The notes under the pieces: model-generated
What the model was told of the DNA's origin: nothing
Database searches by the model: none
Seen by the model: the letters and a program-made list of their open reading frames with translations, nothing else
Position numbers and translations under genes: made by a program
Origin: Gilliamella sp. Lep-s35
GTDB taxonomy: Bacteria; Pseudomonadota; Gammaproteobacteria; Enterobacterales; Orbaceae
Reading direction: 5' to 3'
DNA length: 64,000 nucleotides
NCBI RefSeq assembly: GCF_009795845.1
Contig: NZ_WTEX01000010.1
Span: forward strand, 1 to 64,000
Shown: piece by piece, positions 9,447-19,923 of the stretch
Position numbering within the stretch: position 1 is the first letter of the stretch
Layout: each line of letters starts with the position of its first letter

Positions 9447-12290
9447 TTATTTCAGCCACTTTTGCCAACTTTGATTAACTATTTCTGTTTCTTGCTTAAA
9501 CTGCGCACTATCCACCGTACTTGGTAATAATTGCAACGCAAGTTGATGGATTTTATTACGCATATCAATATAAGCTTGCGTTAGTTGCTGTGCTTCGTGA
9601 CTATCGATAATTTGATAATTTGTTGCTAGCTCTAAAATACGAACATTATCACTCCATTTTGTCATTTGGGGATGCAGGTAAGCATAATTAAGCACCAAAT
9701 ATTGTGATAAAAATTCAATATCACCAATTCCACCCTCATCAATTTTTAAATTGAATGAGTTATCTTGAGTGCTACCTAAATGTGAGCGCATTTTTTCACG
9801 CATTTCACGCACTTCTTTTTTTAATACAACTTCATCACGCTTTTTACAAAGTACATTATGGCGAATTTGATTAAAACGATCGATTAATTCGGTCTCACCA
9901 TATACGGCTCTGGCTCGTACTAAAGCTTGATGTTCCCATGTCCAAGCTTCATTTATTTGGTAATCTTCGAACGCATCTAAACTACAAGCAAGAAGCCCCG
10001 CATCGCCTTGAGGACGAAGTCTTACATCAACTTCATATAAAATACCAAAGCTAGTACGCACATTAAATAAATGAATAATACGTTGTACAAGGCGCAAATA
10101 AAATTGACGGCTATCGATCTGCTTGTCACCATCGGTGACGCTATTAACCGGACAATCATGTAAAAAAACCAGATCGAGATCCGAACCATAACCCAGTTCC
10201 CAACCGCCTAATTTACCATAAGCAATTACCGCCAAGCCTTTATAATTATCAGCCAAATGCTCAGGCTTACCATAGCGAGCAACCATTTGATTCCATGCCA
10301 TTTGAACAACAAAATCTAACAAAGATTCGGCCACATAGGTTAGATGATCGCTAACCTTCATAGTCGTTAACACATGCTCAACATCGGCTGCGGCAATATG
10401 CAGTAATTGCATTTGTTTAAATTGACGTAAAGCTTCAAGTTGTTGTTCTTCATCATCCATTTCAATACGCAATAAATATTGATAAAGCTGACTTTTATAT
10501 TCATTTGGGGCAACAGTCTGATAAAGCGAATTGATATCAATAAGCTCATCTAACAATATAGGGTAATGAGCAAGTTGATCACTAATCATTGGTGAAGCAC
10601 TACATAGACGAATTAATTGCTTCAAAGCGGTTGGATATTCAAGTAATAGTTCTAAATAAGTGGTACGACTAACAATATTAACAAGTAACGGCAAAACTCT
10701 TGATAACACGATTGTTAGTTGCTTTTCACTACAGATAGACTCTAATAAGCGTGGCATTAATTGATCGAGTATTTCACGCCCCCGCACACCAATTGTACGT
10801 TTACCAATATCATCACGAAATTGTATTAGCATTTCATGGATCTGTGCGATTTGTGTTTCTGAATAATTGGGTAACACTGCGCTGACATCACTAATTTGGA
10901 GATCTGGCACCCAAAGATCATCAAATTGGTCATTATAAGACTTGGTTGTTGAAGTAGATTCTGATTCGTTTTCGCCAATAAGTTCATTAAAAATTTGGCG
11001 ATTATGTTGCATTCGTACTGATAACGCTTGTTCAAAATCATGCCAATGATTAAAGCCCATGCTTGTTGCTAAACGAGCTTGATCCAGTGCATTATCTGGT
11101 AAGGTTTGAGTCTGTTCGTCAGCAATAGCTTGTAGAAGGTTTTCACAACGGCGTAAAAATAGGTAATTTTCTCGTAATAACGATACTTCATTCGGTGCAA
11201 GTAGCGATTCTTGTTCAATCACATTAAGCGCATTTAATAGCGAACGAGTTTGCAACCCCACCACACGCCCACCACGAATTAGCTGAAAAACTTGTACAAT
11301 AAACTCTATTTCACGAATCCCGCCAGCACCAAGCTTGATATTATTTTTTAAACCACGGCGACGCACTTCACGTTCAATCATGCTTTTCATATTACGCAAT
11401 GATTGTAAAACACTAAAATCAATATAGCGACGATAAACAAAAGGCTTCAACATTTGATACAGTTCGCCTACATAAGGAGCATGTTGATCACCAAGAACTT
11501 TGGCTTTAACCATAGCATAGCGTTCCCAATCTCGACCTTGCTCTTGATAATAATCTTCCATAGAAGAAAAGCTCAAAACTAAAGGCCCCCCATCGCCAAG
11601 CGGGCGCAAACGCATATCCACCCGATACACAAAACCATCTTCAGTAATTTGATCGAGTGCTTTAATTAAGCGTTGGCCTAATCGAGTAAAAAAGACAGCA
11701 TTATCTAATTCTCGCCGCCCACCTTTTGTTTGCCCATGTTCTGGATAAGTAAAAATCAAATCAATATCGGACGAAAAGTTCAGCTCCCCACCGCCCAATT
11801 TACCCATACCTAAAATCAGCAGTGGCTGCGCCTGGCCTTGAGCATTACAAGGTGTTCCCCACTCTTTGCAACTAAGCTCATAAAGCCAATTACGAGCGGT
11901 AACAATAATCACCTCAGCCAATTCGGTCAATTGCAATAAAATCTGCTCATCATGACTTATTTTCGCCAATTGCGACCACTCAAGGCGCACTAGCATAAAA
12001 TGCCGAAACAGCCTGAGCGTTTTCATAAAAATAGCTTCATCGGTCACATCTGTTAATTGTGCATCTAGCCAAGATTGATAAAATTGCCGTTCATCGGCTT
12101 GCGGTGGGTTTTGTATTATGTCGGCAAACCAATTAGGGAATCGACAAAACGCATCGACCAAAAAGTCACTTTGTACCAAGATATCAAGGTGAGCTTGTAC
12201 TTTAGTTAAATCGCATTGATTAAGTTGAAGGGTGACTTTTTGTTTTTGTTGCTCAAACAAAGAAGAAAACGACGAGTTAAATTCTGACAT
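9447..12290 (-). CDS. glnE: Glutamine synthetase adenylyltransferase/deadenylylase
   Basis: Bifunctional enzyme that adds or removes AMP on glutamine synthetase in response to the PII protein and glutamine, tuning nitrogen assimilation. Two nucleotidyltransferase domains are readable: an N-terminal one with [20 protein letters not shown] and a C-terminal one with [20 protein letters not shown], each holding the G-G-x-E and D-x-D catalytic residues. Length (947) matches E. coli (946). The longest frame begins at a TTG (12296); the ATG at 12290 has AGAGAG seven bases upstream and is preferred. E. coli has ygiF directly upstream of glnE; here a membrane-protein gene lies between them. Confidence 0.95.
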   Translation of the reverse strand: MSEFNSSFSSLFEQQKQKVTLQLNQCDLTKVQAHLDILVQSDFLVDAFCRFPNWFADIIQNPPQADERQFYQSWLDAQLTDVTDEAIFMKTLRLFRHFMLVRLEWSQLAKISHDEQILLQLTELAEVIIVTARNWLYELSCKEWGTPCNAQGQAQPLLILGMGKLGGGELNFSSDIDLIFTYPEHGQTKGGRRELDNAVFFTRLGQRLIKALDQITEDGFVYRVDMRLRPLGDGGPLVLSFSSMEDYYQEQGRDWERYAMVKAKVLGDQHAPYVGELYQMLKPFVYRRYIDFSVLQSLRNMKSMIEREVRRRGLKNNIKLGAGGIREIEFIVQVFQLIRGGRVVGLQTRSLLNALNVIEQESLLAPNEVSLLRENYLFLRRCENLLQAIADEQTQTLPDNALDQARLATSMGFNHWHDFEQALSVRMQHNRQIFNELIGENESESTSTTKSYNDQFDDLWVPDLQISDVSAVLPNYSETQIAQIHEMLIQFRDDIGKRTIGVRGREILDQLMPRLLESICSEKQLTIVLSRVLPLLVNIVSRTTYLELLLEYPTALKQLIRLCSASPMISDQLAHYPILLDELIDINSLYQTVAPNEYKSQLYQYLLRIEMDDEEQQLEALRQFKQMQLLHIAAADVEHVLTTMKVSDHLTYVAESLLDFVVQMAWNQMVARYGKPEHLADNYKGLAVIAYGKLGGWELGYGSDLDLVFLHDCPVNSVTDGDKQIDSRQFYLRLVQRIIHLFNVRTSFGILYEVDVRLRPQGDAGLLACSLDAFEDYQINEAWTWEHQALVRARAVYGETELIDRFNQIRHNVLCKKRDEVVLKKEVREMREKMRSHLGSTQDNSFNLKIDEGGIGDIEFLSQYLVLNYAYLHPQMTKWSDNVRILELATNYQIIDSHEAQQLTQAYIDMRNKIHQLALQLLPSTVDSAQFKQETEIVNQSWQKWLK

Positions 12291-12361
12291 AGGCAAGCTC
12301 TCTTAGAATTCATTTACAAGAATAAAAATCAGTGATCGCTAATAAATAATTACATTTAAAC

Positions 12362-13351
12362 TTAAATACTTTGATGATTTTTATCCATTTTACCAAATAG
12401 TAGTTTAACTGCTATTCTCACCAATACACAGCTTGAAATAAATAAAATTACTGCCATCACAAACCAAATAATTACTATTTTTAACTCGCTTATTTTGCTC
12501 AAATAGTTTAAATAACGTGCTAATAAAACATTAAACATTATCAATCCGCTCAATAATAGGCAATTTAATATAAAAATGCCCATTGAACTAAAAATGAGTC
12601 TTCTTAAGGCTAAGGTTTCTGTTACACCAGTAAAACATCGTCTTAATAAAAAATAACCGAATAAATTAACAATTGATAAAAATACAGTTAAACCAACTAT
12701 ATTAATAATGATATTTTTAAAACTGTAATACATATCTTTATCTAAAAAAATTAGCGCAAATAATGTAGTAAGAAAGCAGCAATTATAAAGTACTATAAAT
12801 AAACCTAAATGTAGTTGTTGGCTCTCTTTTTGAGTTAATGCATTATCGTTATGAGTATAACTTTTATTAAACAATTTGATGCCAAGGTAAGTTAACAATA
12901 TTATAAAAAAATAACTTATGGCTATCTTTAAAAAATTAGTTATATTATTAAGTAAAAAGAAATATATATTGGGATTTAAATATTGTCGTCCAAACTGCAT
13001 ACACTCATAAATATAGGTGTAGCAATACAATCGACCAACAATATCGCCTAATGTAATTAATGCGACAATAAATAAACTATTGACAATATTTTTTTGATTG
13101 ATTTGATTAATAGCATATTTGTTCAATATCAATACGGAAGTAATAAATAGTACAAGTGAACTAGGCAACTGTAAAAAGAAGTTGAGTAATATTCGCTTAA
13201 TAAATTTTCTGCTAATCTGATAGGTTGTCATATCTGACGATATAAAAAAATACTCATCAAATCCAACACTGTAAGTAATAACAAAAACAATATTAAATAT
13301 CCAATAAAATAAAACTAATAATAAAGGTAATTTAAAAAATGACTTTTTCAT
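12362..13351 (-). CDS. Hypothetical multi-pass membrane protein
   Basis: I do not recognise this family. The 329 residues contain about eight hydrophobic helices, beginning right after a short MKK start (residues 6-28), with charged loops at about 38-52 and 160-185. The C-terminus is basic (KMDKNHQSI). Base composition is more AT-rich than its neighbours. It sits between ygiF and glnE, which are adjacent in E. coli, 16 bp after ygiF, so it may be translated from the same message. No signal peptide cleavage site, transporter signature or catalytic motif is visible. Confidence 0.6.
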   Translation of the reverse strand: MKKSFFKLPLLLVLFYWIFNIVFVITYSVGFDEYFFISSDMTTYQISRKFIKRILLNFFLQLPSSLVLFITSVLILNKYAINQINQKNIVNSLFIVALITLGDIVGRLYCYTYIYECMQFGRQYLNPNIYFFLLNNITNFLKIAISYFFIILLTYLGIKLFNKSYTHNDNALTQKESQQLHLGLFIVLYNCCFLTTLFALIFLDKDMYYSFKNIIINIVGLTVFLSIVNLFGYFLLRRCFTGVTETLALRRLIFSSMGIFILNCLLLSGLIMFNVLLARYLNYLSKISELKIVIIWFVMAVILFISSCVLVRIAVKLLFGKMDKNHQSI

Positions 13352-13367
13352 CTCTATATTCTTATAT

Positions 13368-14327
13368 TTATATATTAGTTTTATTTATTGCAATAATTAA
13401 CATTAGTTTTAGCTTCGTATTTATCTCACTAAACGCAAATTCTTTTACAGAATTAATAACCAACAATGCCGCTTGCCATTGAGCAAACTCTATCTCGTTA
13501 GAAAGCGGTTTATTGGTTAACTGATCATTTACCTGATTTAAAGTTTGCTTGTAGTATGCTAAATCATTCACTTCTAACGCATATTCTTCGTTTTGTTGCC
13601 AAAACTTGAGTAATTTAGGCAAATCACATTGGCTTGAAAGCGCATAATCGCACTTTTTAGGTGCCAAATTATTCAGTAATCGATACCCTCTAGAAGCTTT
13701 GCTTTGTGAAAACAGATGTAAATTAAATCGACTTAGCTCAATAGCAAAATTAAGTAAATCGTGTTTATTGCCTTGCTTGATTTCAAGTTCAACTTCTTTA
13801 ATGGGGATAGATTGATTATTTGAACTAATTTGCCCTTGATCTAACGCAACCTCAATTTCACTACTTGCAAACGAAATTAACCACGCTTGCCGCTCAAAAT
13901 TAGTGGTAAACAAAGGCTGTAAATTCCGTTGTAGCTCAGTAATATCACAGTCATTTGGCAGAGCATGGTAAGGTAATACGGTTAAATCAGGAACAGAATC
14001 TGGCAAATCGACATTAAATTCAGCACGCTCATGCAACCCCGCAATCGATTTTTTGTCACGTTTTAATGTGATTTCAAAACGTTTTGCTAAATAATCATCA
14101 CACCCTCTTACACGCAGCCCACAACCATGATTACGCAAGTAATAATCACTAGTATCGTAATAAGTATTGGTCAAGTTTTGTTTGCTAACACTGCGTTTTG
14201 TTGATGATAATGCTAACGATGCCGAAAACTCGGCCTCGTCACAATCAGCCCATTGATCTAAATAATATTTTAAACTGGCAATATCACCAGTATTGATTTC
14301 AAATTTTAATTCGATTTCGTTACTCAT
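13368..14327 (-). CDS. ygiF: CYTH-domain inorganic triphosphatase YgiF, shortened CHAD domain
   Basis: CYTH proteins form a beta tunnel that hydrolyses triphosphate; E. coli YgiF is an inorganic triphosphatase. The N-terminal ExExK signature is present (E4, E6, K8 in MSNEIELKFE), as are the downstream basic and acidic strands (EITLKRD, GLHERAEFNV, EVELEIKQG). E. coli YgiF has 433 residues, with a C-terminal helical CHAD domain rich in conserved histidines. Here the product is 319 residues, leaving only about 100 after the CYTH domain, so CHAD is truncated or strongly diverged. The CYTH part looks functional. Confidence 0.8.
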   Translation of the reverse strand: MSNEIELKFEINTGDIASLKYYLDQWADCDEAEFSASLALSSTKRSVSKQNLTNTYYDTSDYYLRNHGCGLRVRGCDDYLAKRFEITLKRDKKSIAGLHERAEFNVDLPDSVPDLTVLPYHALPNDCDITELQRNLQPLFTTNFERQAWLISFASSEIEVALDQGQISSNNQSIPIKEVELEIKQGNKHDLLNFAIELSRFNLHLFSQSKASRGYRLLNNLAPKKCDYALSSQCDLPKLLKFWQQNEEYALEVNDLAYYKQTLNQVNDQLTNKPLSNEIEFAQWQAALLVINSVKEFAFSEINTKLKLMLIIAINKTNI

Positions 14328-14416
14328 TCAGCTATTTTTTGTTATTTTTAATATAACCAACCATGACTTTATTTTATACATCACAACCAATCACCATTAA
14401 TTAACAATATTAAAAA

Positions 14417-14824
14417 TTATTTAACAACTCGAAATGGATTAGATTTGGGTTTAGATTGTTCAGGTTGTTGAGATAAAGACTCACGCCGTGCTTGATATTG
14501 AGGCTCGTCTTCAAATCCCATACCGACACCATTTTCACGAGCATAAATTGCTTCAATTGCCGCCATTGGAACAACAATATGCTGAGGTACGCCAGAAAAG
14601 CGAGCATTAAACTCGATTTGTTCATTATTTGCTAAATATTGCCCAACTGACTGCGGGGAAATATTTAATACTATTTGATTATTTTGGATAAATTCTTGCG
14701 GTACTAATACGCCATATATTGATGTATTAACTACAATATAAGGCGTCAATTCATTATCTAAAATCCAATCATAAAAAGCCCTAAATATATAAGGGCGACG
14801 TGGGGACATTTGTTCAAATTCCAT
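14417..14824 (-). CDS. sspB: ClpXP protease specificity-enhancing factor SspB
   Basis: Adaptor that binds ssrA-tagged proteins and delivers them to ClpXP. The N-terminal substrate-binding domain is evident (SPRRPYIFRAFYDWILDN, then the GVLVPQEF and NAR-FSGVP strands), and the acidic linker leads to the short C-terminal ClpX-binding tail ending NPFRVVK, matching the family's hydrophobic docking peptide. At 135 residues it is slightly shorter than E. coli (165), the flexible linker being reduced. It follows sspA by about 50 bp in the standard sspA-sspB order. Confidence 0.93.
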   Translation of the reverse strand: MEFEQMSPRRPYIFRAFYDWILDNELTPYIVVNTSIYGVLVPQEFIQNNQIVLNISPQSVGQYLANNEQIEFNARFSGVPQHIVVPMAAIEAIYARENGVGMGFEDEPQYQARRESLSQQPEQSKPKSNPFRVVK

Positions 14825-14873
14825 TAAGATTACCTTGTTTAAGGTTATTGTAAATGAAAATAAATTTAGTGAA

Positions 14874-15506
14874 TTATGTTCTTATTCTTTTTTCTTCTTC
14901 GGTTAATGAATTAACAAAAGCAGGACGTTCAAAAATTCGTGACATATAAACTAAATAATTCTTTTCAGCCACTTTGGGTAATTCAATGCCAAGTAATGGT
15001 AAGCGCCAAAGCAATGGGGCAAAATAACAATCACATAATGTGAAGTCATCACTCATAAAATAGTCTTTTTCTTTAAACATAACTGAAATTGAAACTAAAT
15101 CATCAACAAGATTCTTTCGTGCTATTTTAGCTTCATCACTATTAGGGTTACCAATAATTGTTTCATAAGCACTATACCACTCTTTTTTAATGCGATACAT
15201 TGTTAATCGTGAATTAGCACGAACAATTGGATAAACGGGCATTAAAGGTGGATGAGGAAAACGTTCATCAAGATACTCTAACGCAATATGTGGTTCATAT
15301 AGCGTTAGATCGCGGTCAATTAATGTTGGAATTGAACCATAAGGATTAAGATCCAATAATTCCTGAGGTAGATTATCCGCCGTTACAAATTCTATCTCAG
15401 CAGTTACTCCTTTTTCTGCCAGAACAAAACGAATCTGATGCCCGTAAATATCTGTTGTATCACAAAATAATGTCATCACAGAACGTTTATTAACAGCAAC
15501 AACCAT
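14874..15506 (-). CDS. sspA: Stringent starvation protein A
   Basis: RNA-polymerase-associated protein with a glutathione-S-transferase fold, involved in stationary-phase and acid-stress gene expression. The sequence follows E. coli SspA (NKRSVMTLF, FVLAEKGV, EYLDERFPHPPLMPVYP, DCYFAPLLWRLPLLGIE). A GTG at 15512 is in frame, but the ATG at 15506 is five bases after GGAG and aligns with the E. coli start, so I choose it. Usually it lies directly downstream of rplM-rpsI. Here a terminator and a 3.1-kb group II intron separate them, so sspAB must use its own promoter in 15507-15670. Confidence 0.93.
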   Translation of the reverse strand: MVVAVNKRSVMTLFCDTTDIYGHQIRFVLAEKGVTAEIEFVTADNLPQELLDLNPYGSIPTLIDRDLTLYEPHIALEYLDERFPHPPLMPVYPIVRANSRLTMYRIKKEWYSAYETIIGNPNSDEAKIARKNLVDDLVSISVMFKEKDYFMSDDFTLCDCYFAPLLWRLPLLGIELPKVAEKNYLVYMSRIFERPAFVNSLTEEEKRIRT

Positions 15507-15675
15507 ATTCACTCCAAATGTATAAAATTAAAATAATTCTCACTAGTCACTATTCTAACAAATTGAATAACAAATTTGTTAAAAAAAATGAATTTTCTTA
15601 CATTCTTTTCATTAAAAATACAGTTTTGTAAAAAACTTTCAGGAAAACCTGCGTTTTAGTATAAAAATTTAAAAT

Positions 15676-15703
15676 AAAAAAACCCAGATAAACCTGGGTT
15701 TTT
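15676..15703. terminator. Terminator downstream of rpsI and the intron
   Basis: AACCCAG (15681-15687) pairs with CTGGGTT (15694-15700) around a six-base loop, with A-runs on one side and T-runs on the other, so it can act on both strands. On the minus strand it ends the rplM-rpsI-intron transcript shortly after the 3' exon junction at 15730/15731. Confidence 0.85.
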
Positions 15704-15771
15704 GAAACAAATTCGTAATATTGAACTTAAGTCGGGTAGCAACGACACATTACTGTGCCGCCGCCCCCTAA

Positions 15772-15805
15772 GAACTGTACGAGCGAATTTCTCCGCATAC
15801 AGCTC
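15772..15805 (-). ncRNA. Group II intron domain V (catalytic hairpin)
   Basis: On the minus strand 34 nt form the conserved domain V: GAGCTGTATG at the start pairs with CGTACAGTTC at the end, with the GAGAAATTC cap in the middle. This hairpin holds the catalytic metal-binding site. Domain VI follows (about 15731-15770), with a GGCGGC stem and the AGTAATGTG segment that should contain the branch-point A. Confidence 0.92.
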
Positions 15806-15822
15806 AAGCCTTTCAATTGACT

Positions 15823-17553
15823 TTAGTAAGCCAGTTTCACTACCTCCAATTTCAGTGCATGGACTTTTTTATGGCAAATAGGATGAAGTAATACCCTATT
15901 TTTGAGCGTATCCGCCCCTCCGTGCATTTTGTAGATAATATGATGGTCATGCCACCCCGTCTCTTTTGTGATTGGGAGTTGACATAAACCACAACGACCT
16001 TTTTGTGTTTTATACAACATTTGCCATTTGTGTCTGTGTGAGAATTCCTCATACATCCGCTTCTGGTGTAATGTTTCTCCGTATAATTCCCATTCGGGTA
16101 AAAATGGATTATAATCCGATTTTACCTTGATATGTCGTTTGATTGCCGTCTTGCTACATTGCAATAATTCAACCCATTTATCCATACCATGGCGGTCTTT
16201 TATCATCGCGCCAAAGGTCCATACCCGAGTTACCGTCGTTTTAAAGTATTTCTCTTTAATCCAACGTTTACCCTTTTTTGTATGTCTTCTTTTGCTCCAA
16301 TTCCAAAGCGCGCGCCATATTAATGCATCCATTCGCCCATAAGCTTGACTGGCTGCCTGACTTCGGTGATAGTTAGCCCATCCCCTTATCATTGGGTTTA
16401 GTTTCTTTATTAAATCTTCTTGTTTAACCATGCTTAACTTTTTAATCTTATCTCTCACCTTGCCATAGAATGCTTTCACATTCTTTTTGCTCGGCTTGAT
16501 GATAAGCTTGTTGTTAAACTGTCTCACGCTCCAACCTAAAAAGTCAAAACCCTGCTTGATATGCGTTATTTTCGTCTTCTTCTCCGAGAGTGTTAATCCC
16601 CTCTCTTTGAGGAATGCCTTAACCACAGGGATGACCTTTTCCTCCAGTAATTCCTTTGAAATCCCCGAAATCACAAAGTCATCCGCATACCTCACCATGT
16701 ACGTCTTATGTTGCCTGATTTTCTTGCTCGCTTTCTCACCAAAGTGATTAGCTAGCTCTTTCTCCAAGCCATCCAACGCCATGTTAGCCAGTGTCGGCGA
16801 GATTATTCCCCCTTGAGGTGTTCCCGCCTCCGTTGCTTTTACCTGTCCCATGTCCACTACACCCGATTTTAACCACTTTGTTAACATCCGCTTATTCATC
16901 GGAATATTCTTAATTAACCATTCATGGCTAATGTGGTCAAAACAGCCCTTGATATCCGCCTCTAATACCCATTGCGCAGGTTGGTTCGTTTTCCGTCCCT
17001 TGCGCGAGAATATTGTGTGAATATGGGTTATCGCATCTGCCGTTGAGCGGTTAATGCGAAAACCGTACGAGCCTTTGTCCGCTGTCGTTTCCGAGACAGG
17101 CTGTAGGGCAAATAGATAGAGTGCTTGCATTGCCCTGTCTTTTATGGTAGGAATACCCAAAGGGCGTTTCTTCCCATCCGACTTAGGAATATACACCCGC
17201 CTTAATGGTTGTGGTTTATATCCCTTGTTTGTGAGCGTTGCAATCGCGTTCCATTTTGCCTCAGCCGTGCTCCAAGTTACCTTGTCAACACCTGCCGTCC
17301 TTTTACCCCGATTTTCAGTCACTCTCCTTACCGCTAATTGCTTAGCATAAGTTGAGCGTGTCAATAATCTTTGCAAGCGTTTAACCTTGCGCCAATCACT
17401 TTCAAGTGTCGCTTTCGCAATCCGACTCTGCAATCCTTTAACATGTCTTATGACTTTGACCCAGTCTATACTGTGCCACTGTCTCGCCATGTCAGAGGTC
17501 GCTGGAGCTAGACCACGAACTGCTTTTTTGCTATCATGATTTTGCTCTTTCAT
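15823..17553 (-). CDS. ltrA: Group II intron reverse transcriptase/maturase with HNH endonuclease
   Basis: Intron-encoded protein that helps the intron RNA splice and then reverse-transcribes it into new DNA sites. In order: an N-terminal RT-0/1 region (about 60-130), the RT core with GTPQGGIISPTLANM and the catalytic YADD (MVRYADDFVIS), a maturase X domain around NPMIRGWANYHR, then a C-terminal HNH nuclease with CGLC, WHDHHII, GGAD and LLHPICHKKVH. All key residues are intact. The frame extends to 17625, but the ATG at 17553 has AGAGG six bases upstream, giving 576 residues. Confidence 0.95.
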   Translation of the reverse strand: MKEQNHDSKKAVRGLAPATSDMARQWHSIDWVKVIRHVKGLQSRIAKATLESDWRKVKRLQRLLTRSTYAKQLAVRRVTENRGKRTAGVDKVTWSTAEAKWNAIATLTNKGYKPQPLRRVYIPKSDGKKRPLGIPTIKDRAMQALYLFALQPVSETTADKGSYGFRINRSTADAITHIHTIFSRKGRKTNQPAQWVLEADIKGCFDHISHEWLIKNIPMNKRMLTKWLKSGVVDMGQVKATEAGTPQGGIISPTLANMALDGLEKELANHFGEKASKKIRQHKTYMVRYADDFVISGISKELLEEKVIPVVKAFLKERGLTLSEKKTKITHIKQGFDFLGWSVRQFNNKLIIKPSKKNVKAFYGKVRDKIKKLSMVKQEDLIKKLNPMIRGWANYHRSQAASQAYGRMDALIWRALWNWSKRRHTKKGKRWIKEKYFKTTVTRVWTFGAMIKDRHGMDKWVELLQCSKTAIKRHIKVKSDYNPFLPEWELYGETLHQKRMYEEFSHRHKWQMLYKTQKGRCGLCQLPITKETGWHDHHIIYKMHGGADTLKNRVLLHPICHKKVHALKLEVVKLAY

Positions 17554-17994
17554 ACTTACCTCTTGATACAAGAAGTAGCAGAAATACTTGATTTGATATG
17601 AATAACCGCCAACGTAACTACCCACGCTACAGGTGGCAGTTATTCAGTTAATCAAATAATCTACCACTTTGTAACACGGTTAATGATTGAGTTTTGAGCT
17701 TAGCGAGTGTTCGCAGGTGGACTATTTTCCCGATAATCCACAACTGCTCAGCATTCGCTAGCTCATCCCTCGCCTAAAATAATTCCATTGGAAATTACCC
17801 ACCAAAGGATTAGCCTATCCTCTTGCGACGAAAGACCAGTTAGAAGTCTGCACCCTTTCGAGTTGGGTCATGTTTCATACCCTATATCGACCATTACAGT
17901 CAATCATTCGCTTTCTCTAACCTCCCTTACCTGCACGCTTAACAGCATCACTTACGCTTTGCCTGCCGACCTCAATCTTTGCGCTCTATATAAT

Positions 17995-18001
17995 ACGATA
18001 G
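17995..18001 (-). other. Exon-binding site EBS1 of the intron (EBS2 candidate at 18476-18481)
   Basis: Minus-strand CTATCGT is exactly complementary to ACGATAG, the last seven bases of the 5' exon (rpsI CGA codon plus TAG stop). GCTGAA at 18481-18476 is complementary to TTCAGC two bases further upstream in rpsI, as expected for EBS2/IBS2. Both pairings together explain targeting to this site. Assigned from complementarity alone; the RNA fold was not computed. Confidence 0.65.
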
Positions 18002-18816
18002 CTGAATTGTGGACGGCAAACGTACAGGCTTACCAAGTTCCATTATTATCACACGAGTAGTTAAGATGTAGACTTTTCGCCGATAGTCTTATTGATGACG
18101 TATTCCCACGATAAACAGGAATATCCGACTATATTACCTTTTGGTCAAAGCCTATCAGTAGTTTTGGCTTTTTCAGCATTACGACGTTTATCATCTATTC
18201 ACTTACGTTCATCTTTCTACCCAGTCTAGCCCCTCATGGCATACTACTTGCCATTACTTAATGTTACCTCACGGTACGCATCAACCTTGCTATTCCTCAA
18301 GGGGGTACATTGTCAGGAAGCTCCGCACCAGACCGTTACCAGTCTCGCACTATCCCTAGACTACTGTTAGCCATATAACAGATTGAACTCTCATTCTTGT
18401 ATAATGTTACTACAATCCTGATTCAACAATGATAATAACAGCTTTTGCACTTATCACTACACACACTTCATCAATTTCAGCTTAAACCATATGCTGATTG
18501 GAATTCTCTCCTCTCCTTTTACGATTACAATAATATCTATTGCATCCTGTTGGAAAGTACCAGAATTTATCAGATGTGTTTAAATTGAATTGTTAAAAGA
18601 GAGTTAGTTCTCTATAATAGTTGAGGTATCTCAACTGGATTATATTACCAACTGTACCTTTGGAGGGTTATATACACAGTATCCTTTCGGACACTATATA
18701 TAATGTCCTACTTAGATACTGTGTAGAGACACTTAGGGCTTTTGCCCCTAAGTACCCACCTAAAATATTGATAAAAATCAATAAGTTAGGTGTGGTAAGC
18801 ACGACCCTTGTCGCAC

Positions 18817-19212
<396 letters not shown>

Positions 19213-19220
19213 TTATCCCC

Positions 19221-19649
19221 TTAAATATCTAATACTTGCGGTTGTTGTGCCGCATGATTGTGCTCATTACCAGCATAAACTTTAAGTTTACGGTACATTG
19301 CACGACCAAGAGGACCTTTCGGTAACATGCCTTTTACAGCAATTTCGATGACTTGTTCAGGATGACGTTCAATCATTTCTTTAAAAGTCGCTTCTTTAAG
19401 TCCACCGATGTAGCCAGTATGACGATAATAGATCTTATCAGTGCGTTTTTTGCCTGTTACAGCAACTTTTTCTGCATTGATAACGATAATATAATCACCT
19501 GTATCAACATGTGGTGTATATTCTGCTTTGTGTTTACCACGCAAACGGCTTGCGATTTCAGTAGCTAAACGACCTAACGTTTTACCTGCTGCATCAACAA
19601 CATACCAGTCGCGTTTTACTGTTTCTGGTTTAGCTGAAAAAGTACTCAT
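19221..19649 (-). CDS. rplM: 50S ribosomal protein L13
   Basis: Large-subunit ribosomal protein, 142 residues as in E. coli, with conserved [26 protein letters not shown] and [20 protein letters not shown] stretches. It is the first gene of the rplM-rpsI operon. The 274-bp upstream region, shared with the divergent yrbL, must hold the promoter; in E. coli L13 represses its own operon through the leader, and the GC-richer stretch at about 19775-19810 could be a leader structure, but I cannot assign one. Confidence 0.98.
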   Translation of the reverse strand: MSTFSAKPETVKRDWYVVDAAGKTLGRLATEIASRLRGKHKAEYTPHVDTGDYIIVINAEKVAVTGKKRTDKIYYRHTGYIGGLKEATFKEMIERHPEQVIEIAVKGMLPKGPLGRAMYRKLKVYAGNEHNHAAQQPQVLDI

Positions 19650-19812
19650 TCGTAATTATCCAATTTTTAATTAATCACACGTTAATAAATCATATGATTT
19701 ATTTACACTTTTTATTATCTCTACTAATTAACTTACCCCTTCGAGTGGTTATATTAATATTGATAATTGCAAACAACGTCGGGAAAAACATTGTCGTAAC
19801 GTGGGTTGCGAT

Positions 19813-19818
19813 ATTATA
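19813..19818 (-). promoter_or_regulatory. rplM: Possible -10 box of the rplM-rpsI promoter
   Basis: Minus-strand TATAAT preceded directly by TG. It lies about 165 bp upstream of the rplM start, leaving room for a structured leader. I do not find a good -35 at 16-18 bp, so this is tentative. Confidence 0.35.
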
Positions 19819-19923
19819 CAGAAATAATACGAAAGCGCTAGAGCAAAAAATAAAAAATCATAGCGATAATGAACGCTTACTGATAAACTAAAAATAATAT
19901 TGAATAACAAAATATTTGAATAA

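Larger units (their letters stand above)
15731..18816 (-). mobile_element. Complete group II intron inserted directly after the rpsI stop codon
   Basis: Self-splicing retroelement of 3,086 nt. On the minus strand it begins GTGCGACAAGG, the canonical 5' end, at 18816, immediately after the TAG stop of rpsI (18819-18817). It ends CTACCCGAC at 15731 after a recognisable domain V and domain VI. The open reading frame lies in the expected domain IV position. The 5' RNA part before the ORF is about 1.26 kb, longer than in many bacterial introns. EBS1 and EBS2 candidates pair with the last bases of rpsI. Everything needed for splicing and homing appears intact. Confidence 0.93.

Noticed and set aside
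17788-18060. 90-codon plus-strand frame inside the group II intron
   Set aside because: It is antisense to structured intron RNA and encodes nothing recognisable.
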